From Comamonadaceae bacterium (lineage in GTDB: Bacteria; Pseudomonadota; Gammaproteobacteria; Burkholderiales; Burkholderiaceae), in NCBI GenBank assembly GCA_947374535.1, contig CANCCJ010000127.1, positions 1 through 6,893 of the forward strand: a stretch of DNA of 6,893 nucleotides, given 5' to 3'. Below are positions 1-6,438 of this stretch, piece by piece. Position numbers and translations under genes: made by a program. How positions within the stretch are numbered: the stretch's first letter is position 1; the number at the start of each line of letters is the position of its first letter. Below the pieces are notes generated by a model, which saw nothing but the letters and a program-made list of their open reading frames with translations, was not told the DNA's origin and did no database searches.

Positions 1-29
1 CTCGTACAAACTCTTGCAAAAACCACCTT

Positions 30-35
30 GGAAGG
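30..35 (+). promoter_or_regulatory. Possible ribosome binding site for the GNAT gene
   Basis: The purine-rich GGAAGG ends 10 bases before the ATG at 46. It favours that start over the ATG at 64, whose only purine run (AGGA, 60-63) touches the start codon and is too close to work as a Shine-Dalgarno sequence. Confidence 0.4.
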
Positions 36-45
36 CGGTCGCCAA

Positions 46-720
46 ATGCTTCGCTTTACAGGAATGTCACAAGAGCAACTTCGCAAGACTGAGGGTGTCT
101 TGATTCCCATTGCACCTCTCAACGTGGAGCATTCACCTGAAATTTTGAAACATCTGCTCGCATTGTCTGAGCATGACAGGTACTTGCGTTTCGGCTATAC
201 CGCCACAGACGAGCATATACAAAGGTATGTCAGTGGCCTTAATTTCGAGCGTGATGAAATTTACGGGATTTTCAATAGCGATCTTGAGATCATTGCCATG
301 GCACATCTCGCGCTGATGAAAGATCAAGGTCGCGAATTCAGCTCTGAATTTGGCGTGTCTGTTTCGGCATACGCCCGTGGCCGAGGCTATGGTGCGCGCT
401 TGTTCGAGCGTGCCGTCATTCATGCCCGCAACGAACAGGTGTATCAGATGTACATCCATGCCTTGAGCGAAAACGCGCCCATGATTCGTATTGCCCGTAA
501 AGGTGGCGCCAAAATCGAGCGAGATGGTTCTGAAACTGAGGCCTTCCTGCGCCTGTCCAAGCGCGATCTTGATAGCCGGGTGACCGAGCTCGTTGCAGAT
601 CAGTACGCAAAAACAAATTACAGCATCAAAGAAGATGCCAAGCGGTTTTGGAATTTTTTAGCCAAAGTGCAAGAAATTCGCAAAGGCGTGCGAGAGGCAC
701 GTCACCAAGCCGCTGAGTAA
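46..720 (+). CDS. GNAT-family N-acetyltransferase, substrate unknown
   Basis: Predicted acetyl-CoA-dependent N-acetyltransferase of about 224 residues, probably cytosolic; the substrate cannot be told from sequence. The GNAT acetyl-CoA (motif A) loop R-x-x-G-x-G is visible as RGRGYG at residues 111-116, after the strand FGVSVSAY and before a helix (ARLFERAVIHAR). A motif-B-like stretch with SEN (141-143) and RIARKGGA follows. After the GNAT fold comes a charged, helical tail of about 50 residues (from RVTELV to the end). The ATG at 46 is chosen because GGAAGG (30-35) lies 10 bases upstream. A TTG at 28 and an ATG at 64 are alternatives, and recognisable similarity begins only around EGVLIPI. 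The frame is open to base 1, so a start outside the window cannot be excluded. It lies 68 bp upstream of corC. Family confident, exact role unknown. Confidence 0.85.
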   Translation: MLRFTGMSQEQLRKTEGVLIPIAPLNVEHSPEILKHLLALSEHDRYLRFGYTATDEHIQRYVSGLNFERDEIYGIFNSDLEIIAMAHLALMKDQGREFSSEFGVSVSAYARGRGYGARLFERAVIHARNEQVYQMYIHALSENAPMIRIARKGGAKIERDGSETEAFLRLSKRDLDSRVTELVADQYAKTNYSIKEDAKRFWNFLAKVQEIRKGVREARHQAAE

Positions 721-788
721 GCAAGCCACCCGTGCGCATGGGCTATGCTTGAGGCTTGTGAGACTCTCGCAGCAACGGCTGCAACACT
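721..788. other. GNAT-corC intergenic region with small hairpins, no terminator seen
   Basis: This 68-bp gap holds three short inverted repeats. CAAGCC (722-727) can pair with GGCTTG (753-758), enclosing GCAT (736-739) that pairs with ATGC (745-748). Separately, GCAGC (769-773) pairs with GCTGC (778-782) around the four-base loop AACG. None is followed by a T-run, so none looks like an intrinsic terminator. I see no convincing sigma70 promoter. Transcription from the GNAT gene into corC is therefore plausible but unproven. Confidence 0.4.
769..782 (+). other. Small hairpin just upstream of the corC start
   Basis: A perfect 5-bp stem (GCAGC/GCTGC) with the loop AACG ends six bases before the GTG start of corC. 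It covers the place where a Shine-Dalgarno sequence would normally be, and none is present. A role in translation of corC is inference only; a 5-bp stem can arise by chance. Confidence 0.3.
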
Positions 789-1673
789 GTGATACCCTCG
801 AATTCCCGCGAATTAGAAAAACAAGACAAGCGCAGCTACTGGCAACGCTTGCTTGAGTTCATTCACCCCGGTCCCGATTCCCGCGAAGAGCTTTTAGATG
901 CGCTCTCCGACGCGGAAGACAATCAAGTCATTGGCGCTGAAAGTCGCCTGATGCTTGAAGGCGTTCTGCGAATGGCAGACCTCACTGCAGGCGAAGTCAT
1001 GGTGGCCGCGCCACGCATGGACCTGATCAATTTAGATGCGAACATCGAAGAGAGTTTGCACCAAGTCATCGATACGGGGCATTCTCGATTCCCTGTGTAC
1101 GAAGGCGAGAGAGACAACCTTGTTGGCATCTTGTTGGCCAAAGATTTACTCAAACTCCAACGTGCGCCGTCGCTCAACATCCGTACCCTGCTGCGTCCGC
1201 CGGTCTTTGTGCCGGAGAGCAAGGGGCTGAACGACTTGTTACGCGAGTTCCGAAACACGCGTAACCACATGGCGTTGGTGGTCGATGAGTTTGGCCGAAT
1301 TGCGGGGCTCATCACGATTGAAGATGTGCTTGAACAAATTGTGGGTGACATCGAAGACGAGTTCGACAGCCAAGAAGACGTGGGTGATATTTTCGCCCTG
1401 GCCGATGACACCTACCGAGTCAGTGGCGATGCCTCGTTAGAACGCGTAGCCGAAGCTTTCGGGACGCATCTAGAAGTGACAGCGGCCGAAGCAAGCGAAG
1501 ATACAAATTTCGACACCATTGGTGGATTCATCGCGCACGCCATGGGGCATGTTCCGCGCCGTGGCGAACACTTTGAGATCAACAAATTACGTTTTGAAGT
1601 GCTGCACACCCGTGGCGGGGCTGTGAAGTGGTTCAAGGTTTATCCAGCGCCTGCAGAAAAAGTGTCGCCGTAA
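789..1673 (+). CDS. corC: CorC/YbeX-type CBS-domain protein (HlyC/CorC family)
   Basis: Protein of 294 residues, close to E. coli CorC/YbeX (292). It has an N-terminal helical segment containing EFIHPGPDS (23-31), a first CBS domain at about 69-125 (APRMDL, then SRFPVYEGERDNLVG and KDLLKL), a second CBS domain at about 135-192 (VPESKGLNDLL, VVDEFGRIAGLITIEDVLEQ) and a CorC/HlyC C-terminal domain at about 200-288 (YRVSGD, DTIGGF, WFKVYP). There is no DUF21 membrane domain, so this is the short soluble form. The family has been linked to magnesium/cobalt efflux with CorA and, for YbeX, to ribosome-related phenotypes; the molecular function is unsettled. The start is GTG at 789, the only start codon after the in-frame TGA at 759, and it has no Shine-Dalgarno sequence. 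It sits directly before lnt, as in ybeX-lnt of many proteobacteria, with three bases between the genes. Confidence 0.95.
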   Translation: MIPSNSRELEKQDKRSYWQRLLEFIHPGPDSREELLDALSDAEDNQVIGAESRLMLEGVLRMADLTAGEVMVAAPRMDLINLDANIEESLHQVIDTGHSRFPVYEGERDNLVGILLAKDLLKLQRAPSLNIRTLLRPPVFVPESKGLNDLLREFRNTRNHMALVVDEFGRIAGLITIEDVLEQIVGDIEDEFDSQEDVGDIFALADDTYRVSGDASLERVAEAFGTHLEVTAAEASEDTNFDTIGGFIAHAMGHVPRRGEHFEINKLRFEVLHTRGGAVKWFKVYPAPAEKVSP

Positions 1674-1676
1674 CGT

Positions 1677-3311
1677 ATGCTAGATAACGTGTGGCAAGCC
1701 AAACGATGGCCTTTGACGACGGGCGCCTCGGCACTTTTGGTGATGGCTGGATTAGCACAGGCCCTGTCACTGGCCTGGCCGTTTGAAGGCGCGTTCAAAG
1801 GGGCTCCCCAAGGATGGCTGCAGTGTTTGAGTTTGGCGATATTCGCGCGCATCTTAGACCGAAGTCACTCCGCTCAGCAGGCCTTTGTAAAAGGGTGGCT
1901 CTTTTCTTTGGCTTGGCTGATCGGCTGTACGTGGTGGTTGTTTATTTCGATGAACCGCTACGGCGGTCTTTCTTCTCCCCTCGCGGCGTTGGCCGTGGTG
2001 TCATTGGCCGCAGGCTTGGCCTTGTTTTATGGGACTGCATCTGCGGTGTTCTATGCCGTGTGCAAAAAAGGGGTCGATGTCTTTCCTCGCGCCTGTGTCT
2101 TTGCGGCCGTCTGGGTGTTGGCCGAAATGGTGCGCGGCACGCTGTGGACCGGCTTTCCATGGGGTGCTGTGGGCTACGCGCACGTCGATAGTGTTTTGCA
2201 ACATTGGGCGCCCTGGATCGGTGTTTATGGCTTGTGTGCGTTGTGTGCATTCATCGCGATGGTCATCGCAGCGGAGCACCGAGGACATGGCGCTGTCACA
2301 AGAACAACGATCATCGCTGTCGTGTTGCTGGTGGCGGTCCTTGGCTTCACTTGGGTGACGTCACCCAGCCGAACCGCGAGCGATGACCATGCCTCTGGCA
2401 AACCCTTGCGTGTGAGCTTGCTACAGGGCAATATCCCGCAAGACTTGAAGTTTGGTGGCGGCGTGAGTCGTGCGTTGCACGACTACCGTGAAGCCTTGCT
2501 CTCGAGCGACAGTGACTTGGTCGTCACGCCAGAAACAGCGATCCCGCTGATTCCAGAGCAAATGCCGGAACGCTATTGGGGGCTGCTGCAATCACATTTT
2601 GCAAAAGGTACGCAAGCCGCCTTGATTGGATTGCCACTGGTCAAACAAAACGAAGACGGGCATTTGCAATACAGCAACTCCGCCTTAGGCTTGATGCCGC
2701 AAGTCACGCCTGCATCCAGCGCGACCTACCAATACGACAAACACCACCTGGTGCCCTTTGGTGAGTTTGTGCCGCCGCTATTTCAGTGGTTTGTGCGGCT
2801 GATGAATATCCCTTTGGGCGACTTCACGCGTGGTGATGTCGCGCAGCCCAGCTTGTACTGGCGAGGTGAGCGGATTGCCCCCAACATTTGCTACGAAGAT
2901 TTGTTTGGTGAAGAGTTGGCGCGCAGTTTTGCAGACTCAGAACATGCCCCCACTCTGATGGTCAACCTCAGCAACATTGCTTGGTTTGGCGATACCGTGG
3001 CCATTGATCAGCACTTGCAAATTTCGCGCATGCGTGCGCTAGAGCTAGGCCGCCCCATGCTGCGGGCCACCAATACGGGCGCGACGGCCATCATCAACGC
3101 ACAAGGCCAAGTCACGCACCGCCTCCCAAGTGCTGTGCGGGGGGTGCTGACAGCCGATGTTTACGGTGCGCATGGCCCCGTCACCCCATACGCGCGCTGG
3201 GTATCCGTTTGGGGGCTTTGGCCCTTGACGGGGCTCGCTATGCTCACCTTATTGGCGGTGGCGAGCATGGCCCACGCATCTCGGCACGGACAGAGGCGGT
3301 TCGGCCCGTAA
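1677..3311 (+). CDS. lnt: Apolipoprotein N-acyltransferase Lnt
   Basis: Inner-membrane enzyme that adds the third acyl chain to the N-terminal cysteine of lipoproteins, using phospholipid as donor; this is the last step of lipoprotein maturation before Lol sorting. The 544 residues (E. coli: 512) start with several hydrophobic membrane segments (about 12-34, 46-60, 71-92, 98-128, 136-152, 176-199, 209-228). A periplasmic nitrilase-fold domain follows (about 244-495), then a final membrane segment (about 507-532). The nitrilase triad is visible: E286 in [10 protein letters not shown]355 in [14 protein letters not shown] and C405 in [13 protein letters not shown]363 and W436 (NIAWFGD) match other conserved Lnt positions. 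[18 protein letters not shown] (451-468) is also typical. The ATG lies three bases after the corC stop and in the same frame, with no clear Shine-Dalgarno, so translation is probably coupled to corC. A GTG at 1689 is a less likely start. Confidence 0.97.
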   Translation: MLDNVWQAKRWPLTTGASALLVMAGLAQALSLAWPFEGAFKGAPQGWLQCLSLAIFARILDRSHSAQQAFVKGWLFSLAWLIGCTWWLFISMNRYGGLSSPLAALAVVSLAAGLALFYGTASAVFYAVCKKGVDVFPRACVFAAVWVLAEMVRGTLWTGFPWGAVGYAHVDSVLQHWAPWIGVYGLCALCAFIAMVIAAEHRGHGAVTRTTIIAVVLLVAVLGFTWVTSPSRTASDDHASGKPLRVSLLQGNIPQDLKFGGGVSRALHDYREALLSSDSDLVVTPETAIPLIPEQMPERYWGLLQSHFAKGTQAALIGLPLVKQNEDGHLQYSNSALGLMPQVTPASSATYQYDKHHLVPFGEFVPPLFQWFVRLMNIPLGDFTRGDVAQPSLYWRGERIAPNICYEDLFGEELARSFADSEHAPTLMVNLSNIAWFGDTVAIDQHLQISRMRALELGRPMLRATNTGATAIINAQGQVTHRLPSAVRGVLTADVYGAHGPVTPYARWVSVWGLWPLTGLAMLTLLAVASMAHASRHGQRRFGP

Positions 3312-3376
3312 AATCAGAGGTTTGCGGGCGTATTGACCCGAAACTTAATTTGCCAGTATCAAGCTGGCCTCGTTGC
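3312..3376. other. lnt-glyQ intergenic region
   Basis: This 65-bp gap contains a candidate promoter and two weak, mutually exclusive inverted repeats. CGGGC at 3325-3329 can pair with GCCCG at 3304-3308 (the end of lnt), or its first four bases can pair with CCCG at 3337-3340. No T-run follows either stem, so I see no intrinsic terminator for lnt. No T-box or other leader element is recognisable; glycyl T-boxes belong to Gram-positive bacteria and would not fit in 65 bases. Confidence 0.4.
3333..3362 (+). promoter_or_regulatory. Candidate sigma70 promoter for glyQ-glyS-gmhB
   Basis: A -35 match TTGACC (3333-3338, five of six bases) is followed after 18 bases by a -10 match TATCAA (3357-3362, four of six). 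Transcription would then start near 3369, leaving only about eight untranslated bases before the glyQ ATG. The placement at the head of the glyQS block makes sense, but the -10 is weak and a chance match is possible. Confidence 0.35.
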
Positions 3377-4282
3377 ATGCTGACTTTTCAACAAATCATT
3401 CTCAAACTCCAGTCCTACTGGGCCGAGCAAGGCTGTGCCTTGTTACAACCCATCGACATGGAGGTCGGTGCCGGCACCTCACACACCGCTACATTTTTGC
3501 GCGCCTTAGGCCCAGAGCCTTGGAAGGCAGCTTACGTTCAACCCAGTCGCCGCCCCAAAGACGGCCGCTACGGTGAGAACCCCAACCGTTTGCAGCACTA
3601 CTACCAATACCAAGTGGTGTTGAAGCCAGCGCCCAGCAACATCTTGGAGCTGTATTTGGGCTCGCTCGAAGCCCTCGGTTTTGACCTCAAGAAAAACGAC
3701 ATCCGCTTCGTCGAAGACGATTGGGAAAACCCAACCTTGGGCGCATGGGGCTTGGGCTGGGAAGTTTGGTTGAACGGCATGGAAGTCACGCAATTCACCT
3801 ACTTCCAGCAAGTTGGCGGTATTGACTGCAAGCCCATCACCGGCGAAATCACCTATGGCCTAGAGCGCTTGGCCATGTATTTACAAGGCGTGGACAACGT
3901 CTACAACCTGACATGGACCGATGGTTTGACGTACGGCGATGTCTACAAACAAAACGAAGTCGAGCAATCCACCTACAACTTCGAGCATAGCGATGCCGAG
4001 TTCTTGTTCACAGCCTTTGGCGCATATGAAAAACAAGCGCAGCACCTCATGGGCGCGCAACTCGCGTTGCCCGCTTACGAGCAAGTGCTCAAAGCCGCAC
4101 ACACCTTCAACCTGCTCGACGCCCGTGGCGCCATCAGCGTGACCGAGCGTGCCGCCTACATTGGCCGCATCCGCAACCTCGCACGCGCCGTGGCGCAAAG
4201 CTATTACGAGAGCCGTGAGCGCTTGGGCTTTCCCATGGCCCCGCGCGAGTGGGTGGAACAAATGCCGAAGAAGAACGCTTGA
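3377..4282 (+). CDS. glyQ: Glycyl-tRNA synthetase alpha subunit
   Basis: Catalytic subunit of the bacterial alpha2beta2 class II glycyl-tRNA synthetase, which forms glycyl-adenylate and charges tRNA-Gly together with GlyS in the cytosol. The 301 residues match the usual length of about 300. The highly conserved [10 protein letters not shown] (27-36) is present. Class II motif 2 is at about 53-84 ([19 protein letters not shown], then [10 protein letters not shown]), and motif 3 at 156-171 ([16 protein letters not shown]). The tail [13 protein letters not shown] is also typical. The ATG at 3377 gives [15 protein letters not shown], the normal N-terminus for this family. The frame runs open upstream into lnt (GTG at 3209, TTG at 3350), but that extension shows no family similarity. 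No Shine-Dalgarno sequence is visible. It is followed 17 bases later by glyS. Confidence 0.98.
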   Translation: MLTFQQIILKLQSYWAEQGCALLQPIDMEVGAGTSHTATFLRALGPEPWKAAYVQPSRRPKDGRYGENPNRLQHYYQYQVVLKPAPSNILELYLGSLEALGFDLKKNDIRFVEDDWENPTLGAWGLGWEVWLNGMEVTQFTYFQQVGGIDCKPITGEITYGLERLAMYLQGVDNVYNLTWTDGLTYGDVYKQNEVEQSTYNFEHSDAEFLFTAFGAYEKQAQHLMGAQLALPAYEQVLKAAHTFNLLDARGAISVTERAAYIGRIRNLARAVAQSYYESRERLGFPMAPREWVEQMPKKNA

Positions 4283-4286
4283 GCGT

Positions 4287-4290
4287 AGGA
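4287..4290 (+). promoter_or_regulatory. Ribosome binding site of glyS
   Basis: AGGA, nine bases before the ATG at 4300, is the clearest Shine-Dalgarno sequence in the window. It supports that start over the in-frame GTG at 4249, which lies inside glyQ. Confidence 0.6.
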
Positions 4291-4299
4291 CACAAGAAC

Positions 4300-6429
4300 A
4301 TGACCACACACAACCTACTCATCGAACTCTTCGTGGAAGAGCTGCCTCCCAAGGCTTTGCAAAAGCTGGGCGACGCTTTCTCTGGCGTGCTGTTTGAACA
4401 GCTCAAAACCCAAGGCTTGACCGCGGCCAATTCGGCCGTCACCGCCTACGCCTCACCACGCCGTTTGGCTGCGCACATCACCGCCGTGTCGGCGCTGGCC
4501 GCTGACAAAGCGGTGCAGCAAAAACTCATGCCCGTCACCGTGGGATTGGACGCCAGTGGCAACGCCACCCCCGCCTTGCTGAAAAAGCTCCAATCTTTAG
4601 GCGCAGGCCCCGAGGCTGTGGCACAACTCAAGCGCGCACCCGACGGCAAAGCCGAAGCCTTGTTTTACGACAGCCTCGTCAAAGGCGCGAGCTTAGCCGA
4701 CGGTTTGCAAAAAGCCTTGAGCGAAGCCATTGCCAAATTGCCCATTCCCAAAGTGATGAGCTATCAGCTTGAAACCGACTGCGAATTACCCGGCTGGAGC
4801 AGCGTCAACTTTGTGCGCCCCGCGCACAGCTTGGTGGCTTTGCATGGCAGCAGTGTCGTGCCCGTCAAAGCTTTGGGCTTGACAGCGGGCAACAGCACGC
4901 AAGGTCACCGCTTTGAAGCCAAGGTATCGCCCGTGGTGTTGGCCAATGCCGATATGTACGCCGAGACGCTCGCCAAAGACGGCGCCGTGATTGCCAGCTT
5001 CACCGAACGCCGTGCAGACATCGTCCGTCAACTCGAAGCGGCTGCCGCCAAGGTCGGCGGCGGTGTGAAGGCCATCGACGATGCTGCTTTGCTTGATGAA
5101 GTCACGGCGCTAGTCGAACGCCCCAACGTGTTGGTGTGCGCGTTTGAAAAACAATTCCTCGACGTGCCGCAAGAGTGCCTCATCCTCACCATGAAGGCCA
5201 ACCAAAAATATTTCCCCCTGCTCGACGCCGCAGGCAAGTTGACCCACCAGTTCTTGGTGGTCAGCAACATCACACCCGATGACGCCTCAGCTGTGATAGG
5301 TGGCAACGAACGCGTAGTACGCCCCCGTTTGGCCGATGCTAAATTCTTCTTTGACCAAGACCGTAAAAAGACACTCGCTTCACGCGTAGAGGGCTTGGGC
5401 AAGGTTGTGTATCACAACAAACTCGGTACCCAAGGTGAGCGCACCGACCGCGTACGTGCCATCGCCAAAGGCATTGCCGCTTTGCTGCCGCAAGCCAATG
5501 ACGCCACCTTTGTGCAAGCCGTCGACACCGCCGCACAACTGGCCAAAACCGATTTGTTGACCGACATGGTGGGCGAGTTCCCTGAACTGCAAGGCATCAT
5601 GGGCGGCTACTATGCGCGTCACGATGGTTTGGGCGAGACAACCGCACAAGCCATCGAAGACCATTACAAACCCCGCTTCGCTGGCGACGAGTTGCCCCGC
5701 AACACCGTGGGCGTAGTGGTCGCCTTGGCCGACAAGTTAGAGACCTTGGTTGGCATGTTTGGCATTGGCAATTTGCCCACGGGCGATAAAGACCCGTTTG
5801 CTCTGCGTCGTCACGCCTTGGGCGTGGTGCGCATGTTGAGCGAAGCCAATTTGGATGTGGCGTTGGACGCGCTGATTGCACAAGCCATTCCGGCCTTCGG
5901 CGACAAAATCACCGACCCCTCTGTTGCACTGAGCGCCTTCATCTACGACCGTCTCTCTGGTGGTCTGCGCGAGCAAGGTTACTCGGCTCAAGAAGTCGAA
6001 GCTGTGTTGGCCTTGCGTCCACAGCGTTTGAGCGATGTGGCCAAGCGCCTCACCGCCGTGCGCGCTTTCGCGGCATTGCCCGAAGCCGCTGCCTTGGCGG
6101 CTGCTAACAAACGCATTGGCAACGTGCTCAAAAAAGCTGGCGAAGTCGATGCGCATGTCAACACCGCCTTGTTCAAAGAGGACGCCGAACAAGCCCTCTA
6201 CGCCGTCATGCAAAAACTGCTGCCCGAATCCGAAGCGCAGTTCAACGCAGGCGACTACACCGCCTCGCTGCAAACCTTGGCCACCTTGCGCTCCCCCGTG
6301 GATGCGTTTTTTGATGACGTCATGGTGAATGCCGAAGAGATGGACTTGCGCTTGAACCGCCAAGGCCTGCTCAAGTGCTTGCACTTGGCCATGAACCGCG
6401 TGGCCGATTTGTCTGCCCTCGCTTCTTAA
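4300..6429 (+). CDS. glyS: Glycyl-tRNA synthetase beta subunit
   Basis: Beta subunit of the alpha2beta2 glycyl-tRNA synthetase; it contributes tRNA binding and is needed for aminoacylation by GlyQ. The 709 residues are slightly longer than the roughly 690 of E. coli. The N-terminus has the family signature LLIELFVEELPPKAL (6-20). Also typical are SVNFVRPAHSLVALHG (168-183), LTMKANQKYFPL (296-307), VRPRLADAKFFFDQD (340-354), the HD-like region YHNKLGTQGERTDR (371-384), TDMVGEFPELQGIMGGYYA (421-439) and GNLPTGDKDPFALRRHA (490-506). The end, about 600-700, is the DALR-type anticodon-binding domain (NKRIGNVLKK, then SPVDAFFDDVMV). The ATG at 4300 is chosen from the AGGA upstream and the family N-terminus. 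It is probably co-transcribed with glyQ and gmhB. Third positions are strongly C/G, as in glyQ, which fits high expression. Confidence 0.98.
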   Translation: MTTHNLLIELFVEELPPKALQKLGDAFSGVLFEQLKTQGLTAANSAVTAYASPRRLAAHITAVSALAADKAVQQKLMPVTVGLDASGNATPALLKKLQSLGAGPEAVAQLKRAPDGKAEALFYDSLVKGASLADGLQKALSEAIAKLPIPKVMSYQLETDCELPGWSSVNFVRPAHSLVALHGSSVVPVKALGLTAGNSTQGHRFEAKVSPVVLANADMYAETLAKDGAVIASFTERRADIVRQLEAAAAKVGGGVKAIDDAALLDEVTALVERPNVLVCAFEKQFLDVPQECLILTMKANQKYFPLLDAAGKLTHQFLVVSNITPDDASAVIGGNERVVRPRLADAKFFFDQDRKKTLASRVEGLGKVVYHNKLGTQGERTDRVRAIAKGIAALLPQANDATFVQAVDTAAQLAKTDLLTDMVGEFPELQGIMGGYYARHDGLGETTAQAIEDHYKPRFAGDELPRNTVGVVVALADKLETLVGMFGIGNLPTGDKDPFALRRHALGVVRMLSEANLDVALDALIAQAIPAFGDKITDPSVALSAFIYDRLSGGLREQGYSAQEVEAVLALRPQRLSDVAKRLTAVRAFAALPEAAALAAANKRIGNVLKKAGEVDAHVNTALFKEDAEQALYAVMQKLLPESEAQFNAGDYTASLQTLATLRSPVDAFFDDVMVNAEEMDLRLNRQGLLKCLHLAMNRVADLSALAS

Positions 6430-6438
6430 AGCACCGCC

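Noticed and set aside
722..758. Nested inverted repeats after the GNAT gene as a transcription terminator
   Set aside because: The outer stem has six pairs around a 25-base loop, the inner one four pairs, and no T-run follows.
1814..2386. Overlapping open frames of 60-125 codons on both strands across lnt
   Set aside because: They are shadows of lnt: arginine- and cysteine-rich translations without recognisable domains or start signals.
3209..3376. Upstream in-frame extension of glyQ from a GTG within lnt
   Set aside because: The extra 56 residues overlap lnt in another frame and have no family similarity; the ATG at 3377 gives the standard GlyQ N-terminus.
4249..4299. Earlier GTG start for glyS inside glyQ
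   Set aside because: The ATG at 4300 has a proper Shine-Dalgarno sequence and yields the usual GlyS N-terminus; the 17 extra residues are the end of glyQ read in another frame.
3881..4309. A 142-codon - strand open frame opposite glyQ
   Set aside because: It is antisense to the conserved C-terminal part of glyQ, has no ribosome binding site that I can see and no family resemblance.
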